The notes: generated by a model not told the origin, from the sequence alone. Shown: positions 44,350 to 53,700, counted from the stretch's first letter. The stretch: DNA of 60,926 nucleotides from an uncultured Clostridium sp. (GCA_946497695.1 CAMMLJ010000009.1:1-60926), one strand, 5' to 3'. Program-made: numbers and translations.

Positions 44350-45504
44350 TTAAAATAATAAATCTAAAATTTCTTCTATATTTAAGCTAAACTCGTTTCC
44401 TAACATTTCAACTTTTTTTAGTTTTAACTCTTCTAATAATTTGACACTATCGATTCCTTCTTTTATGTTTTCAATTCCATAAATCTTCTTTAATATTTCT
44501 TTTGCTACAACCTGATTAATTTCTTTAGCATATTTTAACATTTGTGGTGTTTTTGCACTTTTGCTTCTTAAATATTTAGGATCTAATTTTCCATATGTTG
44601 CAAATCTTTCCCTATCTAAAGCATCTGCATCTTTTAATAACATACATAATTTTTCTATTTCGCTTATTTTATCACTAGGTGCATTATATTTTTTTACCAA
44701 ATATTCTATTCCATCTTTATTTAATTTTCCCAATTCATGTTCTTTATGTTCATGATAATGTATTACTACTTGTATTATTGGTAGCTCATCTGCATTTATA
44801 TTAAATGGATTAGTTGGATTTTTTGTAAAATACTCTCCAGCAAGTTTAGCTCCTGCTTCGGCATGCTCATTTTCTCCATCATTTCCATTTCTACCACAAT
44901 CATGAAAAGCTGCTGATACTAATAATAGTTTCATCTCTTCTTCTATCAATTTTTCTTCTTTTCCTAATAGGTAGGAGAATGTAACAACTTTAGCTATATG
45001 TTCCATAGAATGAAATCTATTTTTAGCATAAAACCCTGTATTGCTAGCATTTCTTATAATTTTAGCTATTTCTTGTTTTGAATTATCTAGTAAATCTGTT
45101 TTAGGTATATCTTTTTCTATTATTTCTACTAAAATTCCATCTGGGTCTTTTATAAAGAAATATGGCTTGCCCAATCTGCCAACATTTATAGTTACATCAT
45201 CTGCAATTTTATTTTCTAACACCCATCTTTTAGCTTTTTCAATATTAGATACCCCTAAAGCAAAATGCTTTGTTCCAAGTACCGGCAAATCTGTAGCTGT
45301 AGATGTAGCTGTTTTGGGTAACTCTATATGATTTTTGTAGCAAAAAATTTCTAATATGATTTCATTTAACTTTAACATTCTTATTTTTATGCTTTCATCT
45401 GCTGCATCCCAAGATTTTAGTTCCTTAAATCCAAATTTTTTATAAAACTCTATACTGTTTTCTATATTGCTTACACTTATTGCAACATGTACTACATTAA
45501 ACAT
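44350..45504 (-). CDS. VOC (glyoxalase-like) - HD domain fusion protein
   Basis: A 384-residue fusion. Residues 1-130 are a vicinal-oxygen-chelate domain: VVHVAISVSNIENSIEFYKKFGF, LEIFCYKN, KHFALGVSNIEKA and FFIKDPDGILVEIIE. Residues about 145-350 are an HD phosphohydrolase: FHSMEHIAKVVTFSYLL, FHDCGRNGN (HD), EHAEAG, IHYHEH and LLKDADALDRERF. All metal-binding residues of both domains are visible. An unusual pairing; the product may detoxify or regulate a small metabolite. Confidence 0.88.
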   Translation of the reverse strand: MFNVVHVAISVSNIENSIEFYKKFGFKELKSWDAADESIKIRMLKLNEIILEIFCYKNHIELPKTATSTATDLPVLGTKHFALGVSNIEKAKRWVLENKIADDVTINVGRLGKPYFFIKDPDGILVEIIEKDIPKTDLLDNSKQEIAKIIRNASNTGFYAKNRFHSMEHIAKVVTFSYLLGKEEKLIEEEMKLLLVSAAFHDCGRNGNDGENEHAEAGAKLAGEYFTKNPTNPFNINADELPIIQVVIHYHEHKEHELGKLNKDGIEYLVKKYNAPSDKISEIEKLCMLLKDADALDRERFATYGKLDPKYLRSKSAKTPQMLKYAKEINQVVAKEILKKIYGIENIKEGIDSVKLLEELKLKKVEMLGNEFSLNIEEILDLLF

Positions 45505-45513
45505 TATTTCCTC

Positions 45514-46065
45514 CTATAAGTAACTTACTATTTCTTCAAATGTGTCATATCCGCTTTCTAAGTTTATATGTCCTGCATTAGGTATTAAAATTCTTTCAGT
45601 TGATATCTTATCTGCAAAATCTTTTTCTGCTTCATATTTTACATATGGGTCATTATTAGAATAAAAACATATAATTTCTTTAGCATACTTTCTTACTTCT
45701 TCAATATTGTCTAAATACATTGATTCATTTACTGCATCATAATCTTCATCAATACCTAAGTAATTGTTAAATCCGCATACTGAAATTAGCTTTTTGATTT
45801 TTATTTTATTTTCTATTAAAAACTTAGAAATAAAAACTGGCGCAATACTATGACCTATTATTGTTGTTTCTTCGTTTATTAACCCTAGGTCTGCATAGTA
45901 TTTTAATAATTTACTCCAATTTTTATAATTTTGTTTTCCTACACCTATTGGAAATTGTGGTACATATACTTCCTTTCCGTCTGTTGCTATAAAATCAGCT
46001 AACCAGCCAATCCAATTTGAATATGGTGTACTAAATGAACCATGAATAATAAAATAATTTTCCAT
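45514..46065 (-). CDS. RBBP9/YdeN-type alpha/beta hydrolase
   Basis: A 183-residue serine hydrolase: YFIIHGSFSTPYSNWIGWLAD, nucleophile elbow TTIIGHSIAPVFI, ICFYSNNDPYVKYE (acid) and LIPNAGHINLESG (catalytic His). Typical length for the RBBP9/YdeN family. AAGGAGG precedes ATG. Confidence 0.88.
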   Translation of the reverse strand: MENYFIIHGSFSTPYSNWIGWLADFIATDGKEVYVPQFPIGVGKQNYKNWSKLLKYYADLGLINEETTIIGHSIAPVFISKFLIENKIKIKKLISVCGFNNYLGIDEDYDAVNESMYLDNIEEVRKYAKEIICFYSNNDPYVKYEAEKDFADKISTERILIPNAGHINLESGYDTFEEIVSYL

Positions 46066-46095
46066 TTTTTCCTCCTTTTTGATTTAGCAATATTA

Positions 46096-46734
46096 CTATT
46101 TCTCTTGTATTACATATTTATCATAACCTCTTTTTACAAGTTCTTGATATGCTTGCCACACTTTAATAGGTATATCCACTTTAACTTGCCACCCGCGTTT
46201 TGGATATATTTTCATTCGTTGAATATCTCCTACTAAAACATCAATCCATTCTTTTGAATGAGTTTTATAATATTCTTTGCAGGATATTCCGCTTGTAACA
46301 AAAATACCATCCATTGCCGGAAGTATTTTTCTAAATGTAGCATCATTTCTTCTTACATCATATGGTTTACAGACAATTAAACATGTTTGTATATTTAATC
46401 CTGCATCTTGCATGAGATTTTTAGCAAATCTAAAATTATCACCTGTGTTTGTGGATTTATTCTCTATGTATATGCTTTCTTTTGGAATTCCTTTTTCTAA
46501 AGCAAGCTTTGCAAATTTATCTGCTTCTGTTTCATTCCATATATTTTTAGTTATTTTTCCAAACCCACCACAAAAAATTATTTTGTCAGAATACTTTTTG
46601 CAATATAAGTCAACTGCAATATCTACTAAGCTTGTATCACTACATCCTAGTACAATTATACAATCTGATTTCTCAGGTTGTTGTTTTAAATCCATGTAAT
46701 CCCATAAAATTTTTATTAGTTCTAATTCTTCCAT
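46096..46734 (-). CDS. YdcF/SanA (DUF218) family protein
   Basis: A 212-residue protein of the DUF218 fold: DCIIVLGCSDTSLVDIAVDLY, KIIFCGGFGKITKNIWNETEADKFAKLALEKGI, IYIENKSTNTGDNFRFAK and CLIVCKPYDVRRNDATFR. These are the family's conserved boxes. The exact reaction is unknown; relatives act on the cell envelope or nucleotides. It starts 2 nt before the end of the HD gene. Confidence 0.88.
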   Translation of the reverse strand: MEELELIKILWDYMDLKQQPEKSDCIIVLGCSDTSLVDIAVDLYCKKYSDKIIFCGGFGKITKNIWNETEADKFAKLALEKGIPKESIYIENKSTNTGDNFRFAKNLMQDAGLNIQTCLIVCKPYDVRRNDATFRKILPAMDGIFVTSGISCKEYYKTHSKEWIDVLVGDIQRMKIYPKRGWQVKVDIPIKVWQAYQELVKRGYDKYVIQEK

Positions 46735-46735
46735 A

Positions 46736-47304
46736 TTATTCTTCTAAAAATACCTCTTTCATTATATTTTTATACCTTGCTTGTATTAATTCTTTGCTTT
46801 TAGGACTTAATTTTTGATAGTCTCTTTTTAATTTTTCTTTTACAAAATTTGCTCCAGCTTGTATATTCATTTTTCTATCTTTATATGCTAATGAAAATAA
46901 TGATGGTATCGCATCAAAATGTGCTATTGCATCTGCATCAGCTACACATTGTTCTTCTACTGTATTTCTTTCTGCTTTTCTGCTACTCCTATGATTTTCT
47001 ATACATTTTTTACATGTTCTATTTTATTTTCTGGATAATTTAACTTATGTAATAACTCGTCTGCTATTTTAGCCCCGTAAATATGATGTTCTTCTATTGA
47101 ACCATATTCAGCTGGTGCTGCTATATCGTGAAGTAACACCCCTAATGTTACGATTTCTACATCAGCACCATATTGCTTAGCTAATTCTATAGCATTTCTT
47201 ACTACATGTTTAATATGATCTTCCCAGTAATTATATCCTGTTTTTGCTTCGTATGAGTTTCATCTTTTTATTAACTCTTCTTGAATTTGGTTGATTATAT
47301 CCAT
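46736..47304 (-). pseudogene. HD-domain hydrolase with one TGA and one frameshift
   Basis: ATG 47304 (AGGAGG 5 nt upstream) opens MDIINQIQEELIKR, then a TGA at 47260, then in frame NSYEAKTGYNYWEDHIKHVVRNAIELA and LGVLLHDIAAPAEYG (HD). At a run of six T (plus strand 47006-47011) the frame breaks; one more base gives CIENHRSSRKAERNTVEEQCVADADAIAHFD. Corrected length is about 189 residues. A tryptophan would fit the TGA position. The gene may be decayed or contain sequence errors. Confidence 0.8.
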
Positions 47305-47313
47305 AATAACCTC

Positions 47314-47643
47314 CTATAAGACTTTTTCACTTTCTATATCAAATGATGGCGTACACATAATTGCAAATTTCACATTACCTTCAATGCTGTGAGGCATATT
47401 AATAGGTATTTCTACAAAATCTCCTTTATTAACTACATTTACTTCTTCTCCTATTTTTACTTTTGCAAATCCTTCTAATATAAAATAATACTTATTGTTT
47501 TTTGTATTGCAGAACGTTCCATGAAACCCATTCAATTCTCCAATAACAAAATCCATTGGCATATTCTTTACAGGATATAAATCAGTAATTTGCATATTAT
47601 CTCCAACATTTCTTTTTTTTGCTTCACTATATCTATAAATCAT
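47314..47643 (-). CDS. Cupin-domain protein
   Basis: A 109-residue single cupin: NGFHGTFCNTKNNKYYFILEGFAKVKIGEEVNVVNKGDFVEIPINMPHSIEG. The two cupin boxes are present but the metal ligands of box 1 are mostly changed (only the HG). It overlaps the next upstream gene by 11 nt. AAAGGAG precedes ATG. Confidence 0.8.
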   Translation of the reverse strand: MIYRYSEAKKRNVGDNMQITDLYPVKNMPMDFVIGELNGFHGTFCNTKNNKYYFILEGFAKVKIGEEVNVVNKGDFVEIPINMPHSIEGNVKFAIMCTPSFDIESEKVL

Positions 47644-48244
47644 ATTTTTCTCCTTTCATTTTTATGGCTTTATATATTTTCTCATGTCCTTTTTCATTTG
47701 GATGTATTCCATCATCGAAAAAGTCAGTTTGTTGTAATAAATCAAACATTTTTAAATATTGAATATTATTCGTTTTACAATATTCCTCAAGGAGATTATC
47801 ATATTCTTTTATTGTACTATTAAAATACATTTCATTATCATTCCATAAAATTGGAGTTGTACGTTCTTCGATTACCCTTGTTAAGCCTACTATTAATATG
47901 TTATTTGTATATGTCATTGCAATATCAACAATTTTGTTAATATTGTTGATAAATTCATTTACACTTATTGTTTCTCGTTGCTTGGTTTTAATATAAATAG
48001 TATCATTTATACCAATACCAATTATTATTGTGTCAGGAGTTCTAGGTGTAAGTTCTGAATCTAGTCTTTTTAATAATCCTGCTGTTGTTTCCCCTGGTAT
48101 TCCAAGAGCATATACATTTTCTACTTGCTTATTTTCTTTTAAATCCTCCCTTAACCTATTTACATATCCGTGTTTTTCTTCATCCCATGCACCATAAACA
48201 ATGCTGTCTCCTAAAACACATATATTTCCTTTTAACTCAAACAT
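47633..48244 (-). CDS. SGNH/GDSL-type hydrolase
   Basis: A 203-residue esterase-like protein: block I ICVLGDSIVYGAWDEEKHGYVNRL, block II GIPGETTAGLL, block III IGIGINDTIY, block V FDDGIHPNEKGHEKI with the catalytic Asp and His. All SGNH residues are visible. AAAGGAG precedes ATG. Confidence 0.9.
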   Translation of the reverse strand: MFELKGNICVLGDSIVYGAWDEEKHGYVNRLREDLKENKQVENVYALGIPGETTAGLLKRLDSELTPRTPDTIIIGIGINDTIYIKTKQRETISVNEFINNINKIVDIAMTYTNNILIVGLTRVIEERTTPILWNDNEMYFNSTIKEYDNLLEEYCKTNNIQYLKMFDLLQQTDFFDDGIHPNEKGHEKIYKAIKMKGEKYDL

Positions 48245-48281
48245 TTTATCTCCTTTAGAAAAACATTTATATTTTATAATC

Positions 48282-48300
48282 GGGATTTAAGGAACGTCCC
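48282..48300 (+). repeat. Dispersed 19-bp repeat, copy 3
   Basis: GGGATTTAAGGAACGTCCC followed by CTAATCCCT, abutting the stop codon of the PHP gene. Confidence 0.85.
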
Positions 48301-49179
48301 CTAATCCCTCCTATGCCATTTTTCTATAATTTCTTTTGGTATTTTCAAGCTTCCTCTTCCTGAACCAATTTCTATATCTGGTTTTGGGCTTCCATGATAA
48401 TCACTTCCACCACTAATATATAAATTATTTTTATTTGCATATTCCTTTAAAATATTAATTCTATTATCTTCCTCTGCTGAAGGATGATAGCATTCTATTC
48501 CATCAAGTTCTCTTATTTTTCGTATTTCATCTATAAATTCTAAAGTATTACTAAATTTGTACTCAAATGGATGTGCCAAAAAAGCTTTTCCTCCTGCATG
48601 ATGAATGCTGTCAACTATTTCTTCATATGTAGGATAATCTATTGCATAATTCATATAAAACGGACTTTCTATATTTGTTAAGCATTTTCTATAGAATAAG
48701 CCAAAATGTTTAGCATATTCTCCCAATTTCTCACAATTTTCTTCATATCTTATTAATTCATCATATATGGATCTTTCTATGAAAGCTGTAACCTTCTTAG
48801 GATAAATTATTTTACTTTCATCATATTTTAGTCCATTTTTGTCACATATTTTTAAAAATCTTACTTTTTGGTTGTTTCTTCTCTCTCTTAATTTTTCTTC
48901 TGAAAAATATGTATTAATCCATTTAGATAAAATATCTATATCATAATCATATGCTAATATTTCTATACACTTATTAAGTACTGAACCTTGCAATTCTACT
49001 CCTTTTATTACTTTTCCCGAAAAAATATTTTTACTAAAAGCCTCATCTTTATATTGCATACAATTATTATGATCAGTAATTGATATGTATTCTAGGTGTT
49101 TTTCTTCACATAATTTTAATATTTCTTCTACAGTCTTATCTCCATCAGAATATACTGTGTGCATATGTAAATCTATCAT
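48301..49179 (-). CDS. PHP-domain phosphoesterase
   Basis: A 292-residue protein: MIDLHMHTVYSDGDKTVEEIL (HxH), YISITDHNN, AHPFEYKFSN and ISGGSDYHGSPKP, the four metal-binding PHP motifs. The family includes 3',5'-nucleotide and histidinol phosphatases; the substrate is unknown. AGGAGG precedes ATG. The TAG overlaps the end of a dispersed repeat. Confidence 0.9.
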   Translation of the reverse strand: MIDLHMHTVYSDGDKTVEEILKLCEEKHLEYISITDHNNCMQYKDEAFSKNIFSGKVIKGVELQGSVLNKCIEILAYDYDIDILSKWINTYFSEEKLRERRNNQKVRFLKICDKNGLKYDESKIIYPKKVTAFIERSIYDELIRYEENCEKLGEYAKHFGLFYRKCLTNIESPFYMNYAIDYPTYEEIVDSIHHAGGKAFLAHPFEYKFSNTLEFIDEIRKIRELDGIECYHPSAEEDNRINILKEYANKNNLYISGGSDYHGSPKPDIEIGSGRGSLKIPKEIIEKWHRRD

Positions 49180-49188
49180 TTTTCCTCC

Positions 49189-49746
49189 TTAATGTTCACT
49201 TTCCCATAATTCAATCCCTTTTTCTACATCTATCCAATATAATTGAATTATACATTTATGTGTTTCTTCATCATAATATTCTCTTTCAAATCTTGGATTA
49301 AATCTTAATATTGTTTTTTTCGAACCTAAATTGTCCTTATCCACTGTTAATAAAACTTTTTTTATTCCATGTTCTTTACATTTTTTTAATCCCAAATATA
49401 AATTTATATTATTATATCCTTTTCTTCTTTCGGTCGGTCTAATGGAATATCCTATATTTCCATTTATTTTTCTAAATTTTTCATTTAAGGCTAAACGAAT
49501 ATTAATCATACCAACTATTTTATCATCTTCTTTTCTAACTAAGAAAAAAGTTTCTGCTGGTACTTTTTCCTCTGTTACTGGACGATTTTTGTCTTCCTCT
49601 AATTTTTTTAGCCAACCTTCATAGTCATCTAAATATCTATATAATCCTCCCGTTCCATTTATATCTGATTTATATTCATTAAATTCATTTATAAAATCTA
49701 TTGCTTTTTCTTTGTATTGTATTGTTGGTGTTACTAATTCTAACAT
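49189..49746 (-). CDS. GNAT-family N-acetyltransferase
   Basis: A 185-residue protein of the YjcF/Rim-like GNAT group: GGLYRYLDDYEGWLKKLEED, TFFLVRKEDDKIVGMINIRLALNE, acetyl-CoA loop GYSIRPTERRKGYNNINLYLGL and VLLTVDKDNLGSKKTILRFNPRFE. The substrate is unknown. AAAGGAG precedes ATG. Confidence 0.9.
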   Translation of the reverse strand: MLELVTPTIQYKEKAIDFINEFNEYKSDINGTGGLYRYLDDYEGWLKKLEEDKNRPVTEEKVPAETFFLVRKEDDKIVGMINIRLALNEKFRKINGNIGYSIRPTERRKGYNNINLYLGLKKCKEHGIKKVLLTVDKDNLGSKKTILRFNPRFEREYYDEETHKCIIQLYWIDVEKGIELWESEH

Positions 49747-49766
49747 GTATATTTTTTCTCCTTTGC

Positions 49767-50210
49767 TTATAATATATATTTTCTTATGTCAAAAATATCT
49801 AATGGATAAATCTTATTGTTTATGAAATCCTGAAATGTCGCTTTATTAGTCTCTATCGCCCTTAAATTTTTTTCATCCATATTTTTGATTTCTTCTATTT
49901 CAATCCATTTAACATCTAAAATTTCATTTTTATCAATTTTTATAGTTTCGTTTACTAATTCTGCTGTAAATTCTACAATTAATGTTGGAGCACCTTTCTG
50001 ATACACCACTTTCATTGGCAATACTCCTGTTAATTTAACATCACATCCTGTTTCTTCTTTTGCCTCACGGATTGCGCCTTCTAATATATTTTCTCCCTCT
50101 TCTAAATGTCCTGCCGGGAAATTCCATTGTCCATAATATTTCTCTTTTGCTTCTTGCACCATTAAGATTTTATTATCTCTTTTTATAATACATCCTGCAA
50201 CTATATCCAT
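49767..50210 (-). CDS. Nudix hydrolase
   Basis: A 147-residue protein with the Nudix box GHLEEGENILEGAIREAKEETG (Gx5Ex7REUxEExGU). It cuts nucleoside diphosphates linked to other groups; the substrate is unknown. AGGAGA precedes ATG. Confidence 0.93.
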   Translation of the reverse strand: MDIVAGCIIKRDNKILMVQEAKEKYYGQWNFPAGHLEEGENILEGAIREAKEETGCDVKLTGVLPMKVVYQKGAPTLIVEFTAELVNETIKIDKNEILDVKWIEIEEIKNMDEKNLRAIETNKATFQDFINNKIYPLDIFDIRKYIL

Positions 50211-50253
50211 TATTTTATCTCCTATTCAATTTTTCTATAATTATTGCATAATA

Positions 50254-50272
50254 GGGATTTAAGGAACGTCCC
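50254..50272 (+). repeat. Dispersed 19-bp repeat, copy 4
   Basis: GGGATTTAAGGAACGTCCC followed by TATATTCCCT. The TAA stop of the HAD gene lies inside the repeat, so the repeat has probably replaced the native 3' end. Confidence 0.85.
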
Positions 50273-51002
50273 TATATTCCCTATCTAATATATCTATTAA
50301 TTCTTTAAAATTTTTTACTTTGTAATCTGATAAATTATTAATTTCTTCCCTATCTGAATCTGAATATTTATCATACATATTTACAACTTCAATTCCAGCA
50401 TTCTTAGCTGCTTGTACACCAATTAATGCATCTTCCACAACTAAACATTCTTCAGGTGTTACATCTAACTTTTCCATTATTTTATTATGTATTTCTGGAC
50501 TAGGCTTTTTATGCTGTACATCTTCTTTGCTTAGAATAACTGCAAAGAGTTCACTTATATCTGCTTTTTTTAATTTTTTCTTGTATATATCTAATCTATC
50601 TTTTGTCGTAGTTGTTGCTAATGCCAATATATATCCTTTTTCTTTTAATTTCTCTAATAATACATCCGCATCTTCTTTATAATCTACTTCGTTAATAATA
50701 TATTTATTTGCAATATCCCATCTTAATTTTAATATTTCTTCTGCTTGGGTATCGGTTTTAAACTTTTCTTTTAACCACTTACAATATTCTAAATAAATAT
50801 CTCCACTTTTACATTTAGCTAATATACTATCTCTCATTTGACCTATATCTTTAGCTTGTATATCATTTTCTGCAAAAAATTCATCCATACTTTTATTGGT
50901 AAATTTTTTGATTAATGTTTCATCTGTTTTATTCCACATCCCAACAGAATCTATTAGTGTTCCATCCATATCAAATATAATAACTTTTTTATCTTTAAAC
51001 AT
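50259..51002 (-). CDS. HAD-superfamily hydrolase (beta-phosphoglucomutase-like)
   Basis: A 247-residue protein: VIIFDMDGTLIDSVGMW (motif I), LALATTTTKDRLD (motif II), KKPSPEIHNKIMEKL and CLVVEDALIGVQAAKNAGIEVV (motif IV). A helical cap lies between motif I and II. The last residues (REYRDVP) come from a dispersed repeat that supplies the stop codon. Substrate unknown. Confidence 0.9.
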   Translation of the reverse strand: MFKDKKVIIFDMDGTLIDSVGMWNKTDETLIKKFTNKSMDEFFAENDIQAKDIGQMRDSILAKCKSGDIYLEYCKWLKEKFKTDTQAEEILKLRWDIANKYIINEVDYKEDADVLLEKLKEKGYILALATTTTKDRLDIYKKKLKKADISELFAVILSKEDVQHKKPSPEIHNKIMEKLDVTPEECLVVEDALIGVQAAKNAGIEVVNMYDKYSDSDREEINNLSDYKVKNFKELIDILDREYRDVP

Positions 51003-51004
51003 AT

Positions 51005-51454
51005 TTACTCCTTACTAATCTTTATATCATTAATATCAATTATATCAGCTAAAATATCTGCTCTTCTGTCTTCATCTGGCAAGTACCCCAAACTTATTAT
51101 TTGATTTATACCTACAAAATCTTCAAAAATACATTTGCCTTCTACATTTTTCCCAAATTCTATATTCTTTATAAATTGATTACCATCTCCGGTTTTAACA
51201 AATACTTTTCCATTATATATTAAAGTACTTTCTTCTGGTCTTCTATATTCCAAATTTTCAATTTCTTTACCTATGTATAATAAATTATCGTCAGGAATTA
51301 TGACCAACGTATCCCCTGTATTCATAATACATTTATAATAATATGCTTCTGTATCTTCTTCAATTCCATATAAAGTTTTTGTTTTAACAATATATTCTTT
51401 TCCATTTATAATTATCTTTGCATTTTCTTTTATATTATTAATTAATTCTTCCAT
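51005..51454 (-). CDS. Unknown beta-rich protein (DUF4178-like?)
   Basis: A 149-residue protein rich in strands: KIIINGKEYIVKTKTLYGIEEDTEAYYYKCIMNTGDTLVIIPDDNLLYIG. It looks like DUF4178-type proteins, but I am not certain. AGGAGG precedes ATG, and it starts 10 nt after the MBL gene. Confidence 0.6.
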   Translation of the reverse strand: MEELINNIKENAKIIINGKEYIVKTKTLYGIEEDTEAYYYKCIMNTGDTLVIIPDDNLLYIGKEIENLEYRRPEESTLIYNGKVFVKTGDGNQFIKNIEFGKNVEGKCIFEDFVGINQIISLGYLPDEDRRADILADIIDINDIKISKE

Positions 51455-51463
51455 ATTATCCTC

Positions 51464-52267
51464 CTAAAGTTCGATTATGTCCAAATCATTTGGAACAAAT
51501 ATATTCCCATTATAATATTCCTTTGCTTCTTTTGTATAAAGTTCTTTTCTTTGTGGTATATTGTTGTCCATTGTATGCCACATTACTAGATTTTTTACAT
51601 TAAGCATTTCCATTTTTTCTGTAACATCTTTAACAGTAGAATGATATTTCGCTCTTGCGTTAAATTTTTTCTCTTCTGATTCTAAACAAAACACTTCATG
51701 TAATACCCAATCTGTATTTCTTATTTTATCATGTAATTTATCACTACATGGTACATCTCCCATGAATGTTAATATCTTTCCATTATTTAATTTTGTTTGA
51801 AATCCAAATTGATTACATTCTGTAGAATACATATCTAAAGCTTCTGTTTCATATCCTATTATCTTAAATTTCTCATTATTATGTAAGTCATGAAATATGA
51901 CACGTTCATTGTACATTTTTATAAGATGAGGATATGAGGTTGGAATAAAGAAATTGTCTACTAATTCTTTTATTTCTTTATCACAGTATATATGTAATTT
52001 ACCTTCGTATACCCCTGCACCCATAAGGCTTGTTACCATTCTTATAACAGGAAATATTCCTAATAAATGGTCTATATGTTTGTGAGAAATAAATACATCA
52101 TGTATTTCGGTAATATTTACACCTATATCTTTAATTTGTTTTAATACACCTATACCCATACCAGTATCTACTAATAAGTATTTTCCATTATTTTCTAATA
52201 AAAAACAGGCATTATAGCAATTTGTTGACATTCCTGCTCCTGTTCCTAAAACTAATATTCTTTCCAT
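51464..52267 (-). CDS. Metallo-beta-lactamase-fold hydrolase
   Basis: A 267-residue protein: LVLGTGAGMSTNCYNACFLLENNGKYLLVDTG, metal motif DVFISHKHIDHLLG (HxHxDH), LTFMGDVPCSDK, and NLVMWHTMDN. The layout is close to RNase Z/phnP-type enzymes. Substrate unknown. AGGAGG precedes ATG. Confidence 0.9.
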   Translation of the reverse strand: MERILVLGTGAGMSTNCYNACFLLENNGKYLLVDTGMGIGVLKQIKDIGVNITEIHDVFISHKHIDHLLGIFPVIRMVTSLMGAGVYEGKLHIYCDKEIKELVDNFFIPTSYPHLIKMYNERVIFHDLHNNEKFKIIGYETEALDMYSTECNQFGFQTKLNNGKILTFMGDVPCSDKLHDKIRNTDWVLHEVFCLESEEKKFNARAKYHSTVKDVTEKMEMLNVKNLVMWHTMDNNIPQRKELYTKEAKEYYNGNIFVPNDLDIIEL

Positions 52268-52275
52268 GTTTCCTC

Positions 52276-52689
52276 CTATTTTAAAACTTCATCTTTGTAT
52301 ATTTCTACATTTTTTAACATATGTCCAATATTACCTTCTCCGGCATATTTATCTATGTCAAAAAAGCTATCGTTTTTATCTACCCAAAGTAGTTTATTAA
52401 TCTCTTCTACTAGCTTAACTTCTTTATTTAGCCTACCTGCATAAACTTCCAATTCCATATCTTGTAATTTATAATTGAAATTCATTACATTTATTAATTT
52501 TATATCATCTCTTTTTATACCAGTTTCTTCTTCTAATTCTCTATATGCTGCATGTAATTCATCTTCTTCTTTTTCTACTTTGCCACCTACTAAATTTAAT
52601 TTTCCTTTATACGGTTCTTTTGTTCTTTTACACATTAAAATTTTATTTTCGTCTTTATCAAAAACTATTATTACATTTAATTTTTTCAT
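52276..52689 (-). CDS. Nudix hydrolase (8-oxo-dGTPase type)
   Basis: About 137 residues from ATG 52689, chosen because GGAG lies 8 nt upstream and an earlier in-frame Met lies inside the neighbouring gene. The Nudix box is GGKVEKEEDELHAAYRELEEETG. LMCKRTKEPYKGKLNLVGGK resembles MutT-like sanitizing enzymes. It starts 27 nt after the HD gene. Confidence 0.9.
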   Translation of the reverse strand: MKKLNVIIVFDKDENKILMCKRTKEPYKGKLNLVGGKVEKEEDELHAAYRELEEETGIKRDDIKLINVMNFNYKLQDMELEVYAGRLNKEVKLVEEINKLLWVDKNDSFFDIDKYAGEGNIGHMLKNVEIYKDEVLK

Positions 52690-52715
52690 AGCTCTTTCTC
52701 CAGTTTTCTTATATT

Positions 52716-53195
52716 TTATAAACTTTTTATCAGCTTCTCTAAGGCTTGGTTTATATCTTCTTCGAAACATGTCCCTTCAGCCATTTTTAGATACCATTTT
52801 TTCGTTTCATTTATATATTTTTTCTTAAATAAAATATTTGTCATTGTGCTTTCAGTTAAATTATGATATCGATCTGCTAATTTAACCATTTTAGCCATAT
52901 CATTATTTATTATTCTATCATAATAATCTTGCATATTGTATCCTTTTTCTTTTGTTAGCAATATCACTGTATCTAGAATTTCTTTACTACTTAATTTCAT
53001 AATTTCTTCTTTTGTCGCATTTGTATCTTCTAATGTATCATGTAATAATCCTGCAGCTTGATAATCTTCATTAAATCCTTTTTCTTTTAATATATCTGCA
53101 ACCGCAAACGGATGCAAATAATATGGTGTACCTTGTTTTCTTTTTTGTCCTTCATGTTTAACTTTAACATATTCTCTTAAAATTTCAATATTCAT
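52716..53195 (-). CDS. HD-domain hydrolase, MESH1/SpoT-like
   Basis: A 159-residue protein: KVKHEGQKRKQGTPYYLHPFAVADIL, GLLHDTLEDTNATKEEI (HDxxED, the SpoT/MESH1 hallmark), and VKLADRYHNLTE. It may hydrolyse (p)ppGpp or NADPH, as small alarmone hydrolases do. It lacks RelA synthetase, TGS and ACT domains. GGGAG precedes ATG. Confidence 0.88.
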   Translation of the reverse strand: MNIEILREYVKVKHEGQKRKQGTPYYLHPFAVADILKEKGFNEDYQAAGLLHDTLEDTNATKEEIMKLSSKEILDTVILLTKEKGYNMQDYYDRIINNDMAKMVKLADRYHNLTESTMTNILFKKKYINETKKWYLKMAEGTCFEEDINQALEKLIKSL

Positions 53196-53255
53196 TTTAT
53201 TACTCCCTTTACTTTCATATTTTTTATTACTGCGGAATTATATTAAATAGTTAAA

Positions 53256-53700
53256 TTAATTATTTTTTACTAACATTATTTGCTCTTTACAATCTGTAAA
53301 TCTATATGCCTCCTTAAAACCATATTTTTCATGTAATTTTAGTGATGGTATATTATCTTTTGCAATACAGCTATAAATTTTATATTCTTTAAATTTTTCC
53401 AATACATATTGCATAAGTTTACTTGCAATTCCTCTTCCCTTATATTTTTTATCGGTTACAATTTCCCATATATACGAAACATTACCATTTCTATCTATTT
53501 TATCTGGGAAATCTTCTAACTTACAAAAATCATCTTTGTTATATACTGCAACATATCCAGCTGGTACATTATTTTCTAAATATACTATCTTTAATATATC
53601 ATCGTTATTTATTAGCATTACTTTCTTCTGTAATAAACCCACTGTTATTGTCTTTCCAGATTCTTTTTATGTCTTTAAAATATTTGTTTTCAACTATCAT
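53256..53700 (-). pseudogene. GNAT acetyltransferase, frameshifted near its start
   Basis: AAGGAG and ATG at 53700 open MIVENKYFKDIKRIWKDNN, whose frame then diverges. From about 53642 another frame gives GLLQKKVMLINNDDILKIVYLENNVPAGYVAVYNKDD and the GNAT loop KYKGRGIASKLMQYV, followed by SCIAKDNIPSLKLHEKYGF. One extra base near 53640-53650 explains both parts. The joined length is about 147 residues. If no frameshift is real, translation could only begin at an unsuited internal Met. Confidence 0.7.
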
